DNA of 64,000 nt from Diplosphaera chodatii (GCA_032358165.1 JAALGY010000017.1:1426001-1490000); one strand, 5' to 3'. Shown: positions 32,944 through 45,804, numbered from the stretch's first letter. The notes: generated from the sequence alone by a model not told the origin. Made by a program: numbers and translations.

Positions 32944-35900
32944 GGCACAAGCAACAACGATGCGATCACTGGGCGCAACCAGGTGCGATCCGCATGTGAG
33001 TGCAGCATCTGACTGGGATGCTGCCCACTCCACCACTCGGTCACTCCAGACGCTCGCTCACCCCACATCCTCGCAGCTCCATCAGGCGACGAATGGCGAC
33101 GAGGAGGGAAGCTTCAGGAACAACAATCAGCTGAACTCCTTCATGTCGCAGCGCAGCAAGCGAGCACCCACCCGGCAAATGTCTCAGGTCTGCTCGTGTG
33201 CTGTGCCGCAATGTAGTGCTGCTGCGCGCTGACGGCTGGCCGTCGAGTTGCCAAGTATCGATGCGTTCGGACATGCAGCGACACCAGATCGTGTACCTTA
33301 CCTGTTGCGTCCTTGCACTTGCGCCACCAGATATCGCGGGCCACCAGCGCTCTCAGCTGGAGGTCTGCGCGCTCGAACCTGGATGAGGATGGCATATCGG
33401 ACGGCGACTGGCACTCCGCGGACCTTGACAGGCACGTGTTGCGGTCACAGACGATGTCACCATGCAGGCAACAGCTGCGTCATGGTCGTGCTGGAGCCTC
33501 ACTGCGCATTTGTTTTGCTGCTGCGTCTATCAGGCGTCACGCGCTGCTTGTGCGCTCACACTGGTGTGCCGCCTCCCATCAGGCTGGACAGCCACGGCAG
33601 CCATGACGGCGGCAGGGCAGGGGAGCGGCCGCCCAGCGGCATCAGCCCGCCCGGCAGCCTGAGCCGCAACAGCCACGACCATGTCGCCGGCCTGCACAGC
33701 ATGGGCAGCGGGCACTACCAGCGGCAGCCGTCCGGCAGCAGCCCCCTCAGCGGCAACAGCCCGGGCACAACGACGCCTCCAGAAGGCGCCGGCATCAGCC
33801 GCCTCAACAGCCTGAACCCTAAGACGCTGCGCAAGGCGTGGGATTCACAGGTGGGCGGGGAGGCTTACGTGCGTTGCAGGAGCACCGGTTGGTGTGATCA
33901 CTGCAGCCCTCCCTTGATGGTGCAGCTCAGCAGCAGCGTTTGCTGTGACACAACCACCTGCACACTCCCGCAGGTTGGGAGCAGGACCAGCATCAAGCGG
34001 CGCAACTCAACCGCAGGCAGCATTAGCTCCACACTCAGCCGCCGGCTGAGCACCGCGGGCTCAGACCTGGGTATCCTCGACCACGAAGTACGTGCACAGA
34101 GAGCTGGTCAGGAGCAAGCGATGCTCTATATCATGCAAGGATGTGCGACGCAGAACAACATCATTCCCACTTCAAGTTCATGCCTGGCGCCTAGGTCATA
34201 CAAACCTGTGTACAGAGCCTTGCACTCACTCCAGCAGAGCACCTCCTGCTGAACTCCATAGTGTGACACGTCTGCAACTGCATCCATGCAGAAAGAGGCC
34301 AGTGCAGCGCACGCAGACGTGGCGGCCTACGACAAGGCCACGCTGGCCGCAGCAAACGCCATCTTCGGCCGGGATGCCACAACATTTGCAGAGCTGCCCG
34401 TGCTGCCAGTGGCACCCTGGAACCGGAAGCCTGGCTATCTGGTGAGCCGCCATCAGGCAGAACATCCTATGCACGTAGTCGGGATCTGCACTAGGTGAGT
34501 GTGCGCTGTCTGATCATGGTCTCCACTTCCGCCCATGCCATGCTGCAGGGCCACCTTACAGCCGCGCAGGAGGAAGCACTTCTCAGCATGCGAGTCAGGT
34601 TTCCAGATTACATCCGCTTCCACAACGACCACGACCTGCTGCGCTTTCTGCGAGCGCGCGGCTTTGACATGGCTGCTGCCACGAAGATGTACGACAAGTA
34701 CTGCCATGTGGTGAGCTTGCCCCTGCTGTCGAGTTGGCAAGCATAGGTGTCACTACTCCAGATTTGCTGAATTATAGCAACAGCCGACAGTCAACGCTTC
34801 ATGTCTGGAAGCCATTGCTGCCCGACCCTGTACTTGCGCTGCTAGTCCGTCACATGACAGCAGCCAGATGAGAGGCTGTCATCGCTGCAGTATCGGGAGC
34901 GGCTGCTGGTGTCGCCAGCGCCAGTGGTGCGGCCCACCCTGGGGCGGGAGTGGTCGCTGCAGCACGTGGAGCTGCACCCGCCGCGTCCCGAGGGCGTCAC
35001 AACCGCCATGCGCGATGCCTTCCGCTGCTTCTTGCACGTCATGGTCTTCGGCTCGGATCGCATGGGCCGGCCGGTGAGCACATGTCATCTAGTATAGCGG
35101 CTTGTTGATCCCATCTACCTACTGTCTCCTGACGCACGACCTGCTGCACATGGTAATCCCTGATATTGCAGGTCGGCCTGTACCTGTAAAGCAGCACATG
35201 AGCACTTTGTGCAGAGCCTTGCTGCAGTCGCATATGCCCCTGATGCTGCTGCAGGTGGTGTACATGAAGGTGGCAGACGTAGTGAAGAACAACATGACAC
35301 AGTATGTGCCACTTACAGCGCGCATCTCCGTCCAAAGTGCCAGTAACGAGCTGAACAAGCTGCTGTGCATGATGGCGTCTGCGCAGGCAGGCCACCACAT
35401 CGAAGAGTTTATGCAGGTGGGGTCATGTGTGGTGGTTGTCAGCCTCATGCAGGCTGTTGCCAATTTGCAGTGAGCTGCTTCGGATATCGCATGCCGTGCA
35501 TGCCAGGCTGCTACCTTGCAGCAGCCAGTTTCACCCATTTGCACATCATTGCCATGCAGGTCGTGGATGTCAAGGGCCCGACAGTGCTGCAAATGATCAA
35601 GCATATGCGGTCAGTAGAGAATCAGGCAGAGTTCTCGCACAACTCCGACTACGTCCCTGAGTCACTCGGCAAGGTGCTGCATCCTGCAACCCCCTTTTCC
35701 CAGGCGCCCTTGAGCTTGGACACCCTCCGAATTGCCCTCACCAGCTCCTGCAGCAACCTCCTTACATACCCTTGTGGAGCGGAATGAGGATATGGACCTG
35801 CAGGTCGTGGTCATCAATGCGCCATTTGGAGCAGGACCTGCGTGGACACTTGCAAAGGTGCAACCCTGTTGCTACATGCGGTCAATCTCGACGTGTACAG

Positions 35901-36326
35901 TTCTGACACAAAAGTTGCCTGAAGCAAAGCACCTTACCATGGCTTTGTGACCTGCAGGTGTTCATTCCCAAGTCCACGCAGGACAAGATCTCCATCTGCT
36001 CCTCAGAGTGAGTATCATCACCCAGTTCTGCTTCTTCTGTCTCGGTCCGATAATAGCAGGCTGTCGAAACATTGGGTGCGCAGTCACACTGCTGGGCCCG
36101 CTGTTCATTACCCTGTCTGGTTCTTGGCCAACAACTGCGAAAGTTCGCTGTGAACCCTTTTGGCAGTGTTGTCCTCATCTGCCAACATCCTGCTGTTTTG
36201 TATGGTTGCAGCTACAAAGCGGAGCTGCTGAAGAACATAGACGCCGACAAGCTGCCATCATGTTATGGCGGCAGTGCTGACTTCAAGTGGGAGGAGCACG
36301 TAAAGCCGAAGCAGGTGTACCGATGA
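32944..36326 (+). CDS. CRAL-TRIO (Sec14-like) lipid-transfer protein
   Basis: A Sec14-like protein predicted to bind or move phosphoinositides or other lipids. After a disordered Ser/Pro/Gly-rich N-terminus (PPSGISPPGSLSRNSHDH, STAGSISSTLSRRLSTAGSD) comes the CRAL-TRIO N-terminal helical part: EEALLSMRVRFPDYIRF, then HDLLRFLRARGFDMAAATKM. The lipid-binding lobe includes VVYMKVADVVKNNM, VVDVKGPTVLQMIKHMRS, VVVINAPFGAGPAWTLAK, VFIPKSTQDKISICSS and the C-terminal YKAELLKNIDADKLPSCYGG, matching the LP..YGG signature of Sec14 domains. The stop is at 36324-36326. There is no GOLD domain, so it is not a patellin. The 5' end is uncertain: MAQATTMRSLGATR at 32944 is the most upstream plausible start, and the exons between 33000 and 33500 (NLDEDGISDGDWHSADLD) are only moderately supported. 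Phosphoinositide transfer is inferred from the family, not shown. Confidence 0.82.
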
Positions 36327-37110
36327 GGCAGTTGCAGCACCTAAGCAGCTGCTTGTGAACTGTACCAGGACTGATGAGGCGTTATTCAGAACACTTGCCT
36401 TGACACTGCTTGTTGTCTTGGTTGGAATGTTCGCACTGCCGCTTGCTTGGTTTGACAGTAGTGTCAAATAGTATGGTTTCCTTAGTCTATCTGTCGCAGG
36501 GACATTGCCTTGTATTGATACAGTGGTGCAATCCGGACACTTCAATCGAAGCCATCAAACAGCCTGCCTTAGAATGGTGCCGCAGCTTTCAAGCTAGCAT
36601 AGAGGCAAGACATCGGGTGATCTTGCCTACACATGCATATCTGCTGGCAGTTGTCAATGGCGGGCCGCCCGTACCATAAACGGCGGCCATCTGTCCGTTA
36701 TGGCTGCGATCCGCGTCAACAGCTGCTGCGAATCCTCAGCTGCTCCAATGCAGCCAGTGGCCAATGTCATGTTGGCGATGTTCATAGGCCGCCTCATCAA
36801 CCCCCTGAGAAAATGTACGAGTGACTGCAGCTTGGACAACAGAACAGTAGCTGAAGCAGCCGCCGGCAACGCAGTGAACATGTGTATCAGGAGGTTCTCC
36901 ACCTCCAACGTGTGACGATCGACTAAGCAATTAAATGGTGTTCATCAGAGGCATTGCTTTCTTTCTCTGTGGCCTGTTGCCTCAAACCACGAATGATAAT
37001 CCACAGAAGCAGAAATGTCTGACAGGCAGTTGTCCTCAGTGCGGTGATTCTATCTGGCCCCACATGCGTGCCACGTGATATCTAAAACGCTACACATGGA
37101 TTGACTGCCT
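36327..37110. other. Intergenic region between convergent genes
   Basis: About 780 bp between the stop codons of the CRAL-TRIO and translocator genes. It is AT-richer than its surroundings. No gene, repeat or RNA is supported. Confidence 0.4.
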
Positions 37111-40100
37111 CTAGTACAGCCCCAGGAACTTCCACCAAAACACTCCCACCACGCTCCACAGCGTCAGGTTGATGACCGAGAACAGGGCGCCATACTTGAA
37201 CACGTCTGGCAACGCCAGATACCCGCTGCCAATGTACACCGCGCCCTGTAATGCAGGTGAAGCACTTCTCCGTCAGCAGTTTCGTGTTTGCTTCGGACAC
37301 CTGTCAGATTGGGCCAACACAACTGTACCCCTCGAGTGGTCCACCAGGTAGCATGCTGTGGGCCTCTGCCAGTCAGCACACACGGTGCACCTGGCCGCTG
37401 CCGTAGTGCGTGATGCTGCCGAACAGGTTGCTGAGGAAGGCCAGGACCAGCGCCGCGAGCACGCCGGGCACGCCTGCGCACGCCACAGTTCAGCACTGTT
37501 TGCACCATGCGGCTCCATGAGGCACTCAACCTGGCAATGTGAGCTGCCTGACAACAGAGCCACAGCCGTCGGCACGTCACTGGCCGAATATGGCACAAGC
37601 AGGTGCTGGCGGCGCCTGGTCCAGCAACTACACCCGCGTCTCACAGCCTCGTGGGCCAGGAATCATGAGCACAGTCCTGAGGCTGCACGCTCTTGACAGA
37701 GCAGCCTCACCTGCTGAGAGCATCATGGCCAAGAAGGCTGAGTACAGTGCGCCCACGTGCGCTGTCTGGCTGGCAAACATGTAGTGCAGGCCATAGTAGG
37801 CGACCGACAGCAGCGCCGCAACCGCCGGCCACCCCAGGTTCATGGTCGTGAGCTTGCCGCCCACCACATTGGCAAAGTGTCCGATCACCCCGAGTGCATT
37901 CAGCTGCCCAGCGATGCCTGCACACCAGCAGCATGGGCTCAGTAAGGTGACGCCTCGGGCTTCGCGTGAGCTTGGATTGCTCAAGATGCACTGCTGCATG
38001 GACGAGTAAGGTGCGAGAGCTTTTCCAAGGTATAAGAGGCCAGAAGGTTCGCACCGACAAGGACGGCAAACCAAAATAGCGTGTCCCAGGCTGGTGGATA
38101 CGTCAGGCAGTCACGCCATGTCAGCACGCCCGTCAGCAGCAGCACACTCAGCCCCAGCATGGCTGCCACCACTGCACTGATGCCCACCATGTCGCCACAC
38201 ACCTGCAACAACCAGTGCTTGCTTTCACACATGGTAAGTAATACATGCCAGTGTATGCTTCATGACACACGGGCGACGGCTGCATGTGCTGCGATGTGCC
38301 GGCTGTCACTCAGCAGCACGCCCAACACTTTGGACTGCAGGGTAATACCAGGGCCTCCAGCATGCAATGCTCACCCAGAGCGCGAGCGCAAAGCCCATGG
38401 TGCCGAGCATGATCTTCTCGTCACGTGTCATGGGCCCCATCTGCTCCAGCTTCTCGCTCGCCTGCCGGGGCGCCTCCGGAGTGTCCTTGATCTCCGGCGG
38501 GCACAGCTGTTGAGCGACAGGAACACTGTTTTCATATCGAGAGTCAACAGATGATATATGCATACTGCTGTTGGAAAACAACGGATGCAGATGCGACGAA
38601 AAACACGGGAGTGGGATGGCTGAATGCGCAGGCAGCATGAGTGCAGCCCCACTGGAGCCAGCACCACCCCCCTGTAGACTGTCACTGCAGTTGCGGTGAC
38701 AACGAACCCAAGGGACTCGCCTTGTACAGGATGAAAGGCGTGATGAGCAGGCCGAGTGCAGCGGGGAGCACGGCTGCCTTGAACCAGGTGAGCCAGGGCG
38801 AGTTGATGACCACGCCCAGCTCCGTCGCCAGCTTCATGCACAGCAGGTTCTGCGCCGCGGCTGTGAGAAACATCGCGCTGCTGTTGACGCTGCCCTGGAA
38901 CTGGCTCATCACCAGGAAGGCGCCCAGCTTGCTGGACGACGGGTCGCCTGCAGAGACGGATCACGCATGATCTCAAAGGGGTTCACAACAATGACATGAT
39001 CACTAGAGGAGCCTATGCCGTGGTTGACCTACGGCAAAATTCAAGCCTGCATAAGTCAGTCAGCGTGTCCTGCGACACGAGATTTGCTTCGTAGAAAATG
39101 AAACAGTCGACACAGGTTGCAGCTGCGACGGCGCACTTGGCTTGGAGCCAGATGCGAGGGACAGCGAGTTCATGATGGGCATGAAGATGCCGCCGGCCCG
39201 CGCCGTGGTGGACGGCATCGCCGGCGCAATGAGCGCCTCCGCCACCGACAGCCCATACCTGCGCGACGCCACTGAGTCCAGTGCACCATGAGCTTTGTGA
39301 CTGCCTGCCGTGCTGACGACTGGTATGTTTGCGACAAACATGGACCTGAGGCATGCACGAGGGTCGAGAGGCACGCCCAGCAGGATGTGGATACTCACGC
39401 CAGTCCAAGCGTGCTCTTGCCAAATGCCTTGACGAAGAGGGTGGCAACACGCTCCCCAAGACCAGTCTTCTCAAAGCCCTGTTCGCCACAGATTGCAAGC
39501 TGAGTGCAGCGGCCCAAGCGCATGGTAGATGTCATCTTGTGGTCAGGGCGTATGCAAACATCAACGTGTACCCTATGCCAAAGATCATGCCCAAGGTGGT
39601 TGCACCTTGGCAAAGAAGAAGGACACGACGATGAGCCAGATCACATCGTTGCAAAATGCTGAAAAGCATTGCGCAAAGGTGAGGGTCTTCGTGGCCACGA
39701 CTGTGGTGGCTGTCAGAAAGGCCCAGGCGCCAGTTGGCAGGGGCTCCAGCACCAGGCCTGCACCATATCGTGGCAGACATTGCACACATAGTAGGTAGGA
39801 TTCGAACAGAGTGCATTGTAGCTATAAGATCGTACACATGCATGTCCGCCCACTCTTTGCAAGCTGCTCAGAGTGGCATGGACACCTCAGCCGTCAGCAA
39901 TCTCGTGTGTGGAAAGCACACCGCCAGCTCGCACATGTGCTGCTGGCTAGCAAAGGTGTTGTTGCTCATCATGCGGCCGCCCTCTGTGCAATGCATCGCA
40001 CTGCTCAGACCAGTGCATCCCAGCCTCACCTACAATGGCCGACACGAAGATGGACAGCAGCGTCCACGCCTGCACCGTGATCCCCGCCGGGATGGGCACC

Positions 40101-40822
40101 AGGAAGCGCAGCGCCACGCCCAGCCCCACCGCAGCCGCCAGCGGCACAGGCTTGGCACCCTGCCGTGAGCCAAGCAGATGCACCTAGGCCATCATGCCGT
40201 ACAGGGCCTGCAGGGCACTCATTGCAGCATTTGACGTGTTGCACCGCTGAGGCTGTGGCTGCGCAAGAGAGTGCGGGCAGCTCACCGGCCACTTGTTCCC
40301 CTGTGTGTCTGCTGACGCCGAGGCCTGCAGCGTCAACAGTGCACCATTTGATGAGTGCTGCCTGATGTGTACTGTGCTCTGCTTCAACATGCGGTCGCAT
40401 TACGCATCAGAAGTTGCATTGCTGCTGCTGCATCTGCGACAGAGGCATGGCCATGCCCTGACAGTGCATGCCGCCGGCCGCCGTGGGGCTGCTCGCCGCC
40501 CATGCAGCTCGTGCGGCAAGACGGGGGACACCCCAGGACACCGTGCGAGATGCGCATGCCGCGTTACGCTGCAGCACCTGCAACATGCCGCCCTTCGTCA
40601 CAGCAGCTCCAAGACTTGGCAGCACAGAGCGCAGTGTGATCAGCCCAATGCGTGGCATGCAGCTGCGATCGCTCCCCACTGACCACAGCAAAGCAGCACA
40701 CATCTTGATCACCTCTGCCGAGCGTGCACACGCAGCGGGGTGGTGCCCAGGGCAGTCGGGCCCCGTGCTGCACGCCGGCAGGTCAGCTGCGACGTGGACA
40801 GCGGCAGCGCCATCGCCGCCAT
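37111..40822 (-). CDS. DIT1: Plastid 2-oxoglutarate/malate translocator (DASS/SLC13)
   Basis: A plastid inner-envelope dicarboxylate transporter of the DASS family. It exchanges stromal malate for 2-oxoglutarate, supplying carbon skeletons for ammonia assimilation and photorespiration. The start MAAMALPLSTSQLTCRRAAR (exon 40822-40713) is a typical basic transit peptide. Then come GAKPVPLAAAVGLGVALRFL, VQAWTLLSIFVSAIVG, TKTLTFAQCFSAFCNDVIWL, GFEKTGLGERVATLFV, PAMPSTTARAGGIFMPIM, FQGSVNSSAMFLTAAAQN, SPWLTWFKAAVLPAALGL, CPPEIKDTPEAP and EQMGPMTRDE. The C-terminal half has MFASQTAHVGALYSAFLAMM, AFLSNLFGSITHYGSG and VINLTLWSVVGVFWWKFLGL, ending at the TAG 37113-37111. Order and spacing match plant DiT proteins along the full length. 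Substrate choice between 2-oxoglutarate (DiT1) and glutamate (DiT2) cannot be decided from sequence alone. It is head-to-head with the K+ channel gene, 307 bp apart. Confidence 0.9.
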
Positions 40823-41129
40823 GAGTCCGTCACGAGCGTAGCGGACCACAGGGGTGGTGAGGACCGTGTGTCGGATCTGAAGCCGCTGCCAACATATTGC
40901 AGATCTGAGTTCAGCTATGTGTGCTAATCAGCACCTAATCAGACCTAATTATCTTGGACTCTACCGTGCGCTTGCTTGGAGGTGCACTGCCGCAACTTTG
41001 TGAGGTCTGACATGCACTGCTATCAACAGCCGATCATTCATCATTTTCAGACGTTGGAGAGGGTGGATCTCTCTCGGCCTTGAGTTGTGACCGGACGTCC
41101 GTCAAGCCGGGGAATGCACCTGGTCACTG
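40823..41129. promoter_or_regulatory. Putative bidirectional promoter, DIT1 / KCNH-like channel
   Basis: Only 307 bp lie between the two divergent start codons. Two exact copies of CTAATCAG (40924-40931 and 40935-40942) and a related CTAATTA (40945-40951) are spaced 10-11 bp apart, about one helical turn. This could be an array of factor sites. No TATA box is obvious. Confidence 0.4.
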
Positions 41130-44100
41130 ATGGGCACGGCTCAGATTGCCGCTGCATCGTTTCTAAAGCTTCTCAAAGACGTGCAGGAGCCTTCATATCA
41201 GCATATCACGCACCCTGGGACGCAGACATCTGCTCAAAGAACGCTGCGCAGCTGGCAGCAGGAGGCAGCGCATGATCAGCTGTACGACCCCTTCGAGCAG
41301 CATGGCGGCGCCAGTCGCACACAGACAGTTAGTTTCGACGGCTTCGAACCACTTCGCACTGGTGCTGACAGCAGCGAGCCGCCGGTGCTGCCTCGGCGCT
41401 GGAGGTTTGTCGGCATTCCACTACGCCTTGTGTTCATGTGCAGTGATAACCAAGGGACATGCTTCGTGGGGTATCGCCTGGCACTAGAATGATCATACAG
41501 TGACTTGAAGCATACACAGGCCGTTTGGCAGCGAGCACCAGTGGCAGCGGCTGCCGCAGCGCCTGGCTGCTGGTAGGAGACGGATCATACATGCGACTGC
41601 TGGTGAGCTCAAGAGGCTGCCGGAGCAGCTTCGGCAGCGGCGGCGCGCATTGTTGGCGGAGGATCGAGGCGACAGGGGCAGCCGACCATCCTTCCGGCCC
41701 ACCAATAACTTTGTCCTGAACCCTCTGGCAAACTGGGTGAGCAGGTCTGAGGTAGTGTGTACCTTTGGATGCCACATACACTGCCAATGTCGTCGACAGA
41801 GATAACGCTTGCCGACGCAGGTGAAGCTTTGGGACTGTTGGATGGGGGCAATGCTCCTCTTCACTGCACTTGTGACGCCATACCAGGTCGCATTCCTGCG
41901 GCCTGATGTAGACAGTAAGTTGTGGCCCATGTTTGGCGCTTGCCACCTGGCGGACACATCGTCATATTGATGGATGTTGATGGATCCGAAGGGCTCTCAC
42001 GCAGGTCTACTGTTTCACGCCAACCTGCTGGTCGACATCAGTTTCTTGGTTGACCTCGGGCTTCAGCCATTCATGGGTTTCTGGGACGAACATCGGGATG
42101 TGTGGGTGATGGACTTGGCTGCCATCCGCGCCAAGTACCTCCGTGGCTGGGCTGCCATTGATGCGGTTGCAGCATGTCCGTACGACGTCATGGCCGTGCT
42201 CGTGCAAGATCACTGGGTTGGTAAACTCCAGGTGCGATGCTGGACCAAGTCTGGCTCCAACCTGCAGGCTGCGCCTGTGCTCCTGCCATCTCACCTTCAT
42301 GCTTGCTGCAGTTCCTGCGCCTACTGCGGCTTGCAAAGCTGACAAGGGTGCTGAGGATACAGCGCTTCTTGCGGCGGTGGGAGTCCTGGCTGGTAAGGCC
42401 TGTTTGTATTGTATTTGGAGGGCTAAGAGTTTCAAGTGGGGCACAGTGGCTCACAGGTAGGTGCAATAACACAGGCGTCTTTCTGCATTGCAGCCAATGA
42501 ACTTCAGCACCCTGAAGCTCGCCAGCTTCGTTGCAATCACCTTCGTTTGCGCGCACTGGATGGCCTGTGGCTTGTACATGATCACTGCTGTGGAGCCCCA
42601 CACGGTGGGCCTGTGCTGGCAATCTGTGATGTAGCCAGAGTGGTACGCCGCCTGTCTGCTGGCACCATCCTATCTGTATCGTCAGTCGGAAGGTCATCTG
42701 CATGCAGGAGCACACATGGTTGAGCGAGTACAACAGGAATGCTGGCCATGGTGATGTGCAGCAGGCCTTTGACATCTACCTCGTGGCACTGTACTGGAGT
42801 TCGATGACAATGTCCACAATTGGGTATGGCGATGTGGCGCCGCAGACGAGCCTTGAGCGTGTGTATGTGACTGGCGGGATCTTCCTGGGCGCCTCCATCT
42901 ATGCTTACATGGTGGGTGCGGTGTGCGGCATCGTTGCTGCCATGGACCCGGATGAGTCCGACTTTTATGGCGCCATGGACACGTGAGGCCCAGCATTGTC
43001 TTGACTGCTTATGTGCTGGACAGACAGAAGTCCATCCGGCACTTCCTGCCTTGGTTGCTTGATGATCCCTGAACTTTGATGCATGTGTGCAGGCTGAACG
43101 TGTTTGCAAGGAGGAACAAACTGCCACTCAAGCTGCAGCTGCGGCTGCGCGAGTTTGCTCGCTTTCAGCGTGTCACCAGATCCTTACAGGCAAGCAGCTG
43201 CATTGCAGTCGACATAAGAGGCTGTCATACGGACGAAGGAAAGGCAAGAGTGAACTCCTGTTGCTTCCCACAGGACAGGAGAGATCTACTTGCCCACATG
43301 TCAGAAAACCTTAGCAGCGAGGTTGCCCAAAATACTCAGTCACGATGGGTTCGCACAGTCCCGGCGTTCGCCCTCATGCCACCAGATGTGGCCATTGAGA
43401 TTGCACTGGCGCTGGGCACCAAATCCTTCTCGCCTGACGAGGTGCGCACACAATGGCAATCTCCTGTGTGGTCATGACGACAGCCGCAGTACTTTGGCTG
43501 GGTTGTCAGCCCACTGAGCCAGCAGTTTTGATGAAGAGTGCATCGATAAGACCTTCTCTCAGTGGCACGAGTGTTGCGCGTGTGCCCCACGGCATGGTAT
43601 GGTCTTGACCAGGTGGTCTTTCATCTGGATGAGCCTGCTGATATAATTTTCATCGTGGAGCGTGGTGTGGTAGCAAGCCGTGGCCAGCTGCTGGCCCCAG
43701 GCGGCATTCTCGGGCTGGGACTGTATGTCATGGGCAGCAGCAGCTGCAGCAGAGAGCCTGCCAAGAGTGCTGGCGCTGCCGTCGGAGACGAGCGCTGCCG
43801 GGTGTGGGACCACACAGCACGCACACTCACCTATGCCAATCTGTTGACCCTCCCGCGCCAAGACCTCGCCAGGTGACTGCCTCAGGGTGCCGATCCGCAG
43901 TGTGCCGATAGGTTCTGCCAGGCACCAAGCCGGCATGTGAGATGGTCTATCATCAGTGCAATATGCTGGCAGGTCCTCAACGCTGCCTGCCTGCTGATGC
44001 CCCATCACCCCTGCCGTGCAGCATCATGCACCGCCACCCAGAGGCGGCCCGTGCCCTGCGGCGGTCGGTGGTGCGTCCTATCATGCAGGAGGGCATCCTC

Positions 44101-44913
44101 ATGTATGCCCGAGCCGTGCGCTGGGTTGATGCGCAGCGGGCAGCAGGCGCGGCGGTGACGCAGTGCATACCATGCAAAGTGCAGCTGGGAGGCGACTACG
44201 TGGGCAAGCGACGACTGCACAAGTAATCGGACCTGGTAGTGCTTCTCTTCAAGCGGAATGCCAGTCACATGCAACAGGCACCCAACGCAGCCTCCTAAGG
44301 AGTGTAGACCCATCGCTGAATCTCAGGGTCAAGTTGTCAGGAGGGTATGTGCATGCTGCAGGATACTTGGGTTGCTGCTGGAGCGGCAGCCCTGGTTCTT
44401 CAGGCGGCTACTGGATGCGTGCGTCATAATTCAATGCCAATGGCGAGGGTTCAAGGTACATCGCTTGACCGGAGCTGAGAAGATATACAAACTTCACCAA
44501 GTGTGCACTTTAAGATATTCTGCTGACCATAGCCAGGCTTCCGTGCAAAACAGGCGCGGCGGCTGGCGAGCCATGTCAGGGAGACCATTGGCCAGCTGGC
44601 GCTCCAACGGCGGGTACTAAAGCTGAACAAGCGGCTGCAGGCCGCCGGCTATGCACACAGCAGCGCAGCTCCAAGCACCTCTAGGCCCCAGACGCCTGGC
44701 GCTTGTGCATCTGTGCAGGATAACAGGAGCGGCAGCTCACAGCTGACAGCTCCAGCGCATGCCTGCGGCTCAAGCATACCTGCAACCCCCAGCAGCGCTG
44801 TGCCATGTCCCAGATGCACTGCCTGCACGGAGATGCAGCAGCATGTTGCAAGCCTCGTTCAGGAGTTAGATGCATTGCAGGCGTTGCTGCAGCAGGTTTT
44901 TGGAGCACGTTGA
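41130..44913 (+). CDS. KCNH/EAG-like voltage-gated K+ channel
   Basis: A six-transmembrane cation channel, predicted K+-selective. The start MGTAQIAAASFLKLLKDVQE is followed by RPTNNFVLNPLANW and S1 (LWDCWMGAMLLFTALVTPYQ), then S2 NLLVDISFLVDLGLQPFMGF, S3 (LRGWAAIDAVAACPYDVMAV) and S4 FLRLLRLAKLTRVLRIQRFL with regularly spaced Arg/Lys. S5 (FVAITFVCAHWMACGLYMI), the filter TMSTIGYGDVAPQT and S6 (GGIFLGASIYAYMVGAVCGI) follow. The C-linker (LNVFARRNKLPLKLQLRLRE) leads to a cyclic-nucleotide-binding-like domain (GLDQVVFHLDEPADIIFIV, GGILGLGLYVMG, then HTARTLTYANLLTLPRQDL). The usual FGE and R-T/S-A cNMP contacts are missing, as in KCNH channels. An IQ-like motif ACVIIQCQWRGFK comes later, suggesting calmodulin binding. 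The stop is at 44911-44913, with a TGTAA signal 57 nt later. Confidence 0.88.
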
Positions 44914-44969
44914 GGTGCCTGCAGACGTTGCCAAGGCTCGGAAACTCATGAAAACAAGCTTCACCTTGC

Positions 44970-44974
44970 TGTAA
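44970..44974 (+). terminator. TGTAA polyadenylation signal for the K+ channel gene
   Basis: TGTAA, the usual chlorophyte poly(A) signal, starts 57 nt after the channel stop codon. The short, single occurrence keeps confidence moderate. Confidence 0.55.
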
Positions 44975-45045
44975 GGCTCATGCGACGCCCATGATGGGAC
45001 AACCATGGCCCTTAGTCTGCTTGGCGCGTAGAGCAGGCTTTTCAA

Positions 45046-45804
45046 TCAGGGCGGCTTGCCATCATCTCGTGATGCATCTATTCGCTTTGCAAACTCCTGC
45101 TGCACTGCTGCCTGTGCAGCAGAAGCCAGAGGGTGGGAAAAAGACTGTCGATCCGTGTGTGTGTGCACACAACGACATGCCACTGGCGTGTGACAGTGGG
45201 CATGCAGTAAACAATATACTTCACACATGGTGCGTACCCTTTGGCGCTTTGCCAGTGCAATGGCGTCTGCCAGGCTAGACACCTCCGTAACGTTACGCGC
45301 ATCGAAGGCATGCTGCATGGCAAGGACCGCTGCGCCACCCAGCAGCAGCGCAGCCAGCGAAGTGTAACCCAGAGCCTTTGCCTGAAACGCATGGATCCGG
45401 ATGGTTTGCGATCTAATGTGTGGCACGGTTTACAGGCGTGGCAGATAAGATGGCATACTCCTCAGCATGGCTCACCGCAACAGGAAGGGCTTGCAGACGC
45501 GCCCTTGGGTCGATGCCTTCCTCCCGGAGGGCCTTTGCCGACGCGGCCCAATGGCTCGAGCCTGTGAGGATCGCACCTGTGCATCCACAAGCCGAGCAGA
45601 ACCATGGTTGATGATGCACTGTTCGACGCTGAATGTGTAGAGCAGAAACTGTCATATGCATGATGCCTGTGCAAGGCACCCACCTCCGGTCAACGCAGCG
45701 AGGCCTATGAGTCCTCCTGTCCACGCTGAGATCTGCGTGAAGCTGCGCGGTACTGCAGGTGCCTCCTCGGTCGCTGTCTTGGCTGCGGCGCTGCTGTCAG
45801 ACAT
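45046..45804 (-). CDS. TMEM242: TMEM242-like small membrane protein
   Basis: Four exons (45804-45684, 45576-45476, 45381-45238, 45111-45046) join in phase to 143 residues, near the 141 of human TMEM242. Two hydrophobic segments are seen, ISAWTGGLIGLAALTGGAIL and ALGYTSLAALLLGGAAVLAM, separated by a polar stretch (SAKALREEGIDPRARLQAL). A conserved-looking ALGYTSL/ALGWGSL-type start of the second helix and a polar C-terminal tail (NVTEVSSLADAIALAKRQ) follow. In humans the protein is a mitochondrial inner-membrane factor linked to assembly of the ATP synthase c-ring. That role here is inferred from topology and the ALG motif, and family membership rests on weak similarity. The N-terminus lacks an obvious transit peptide. 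It is divergent from NUFIP1, 419 bp away. Confidence 0.65.
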
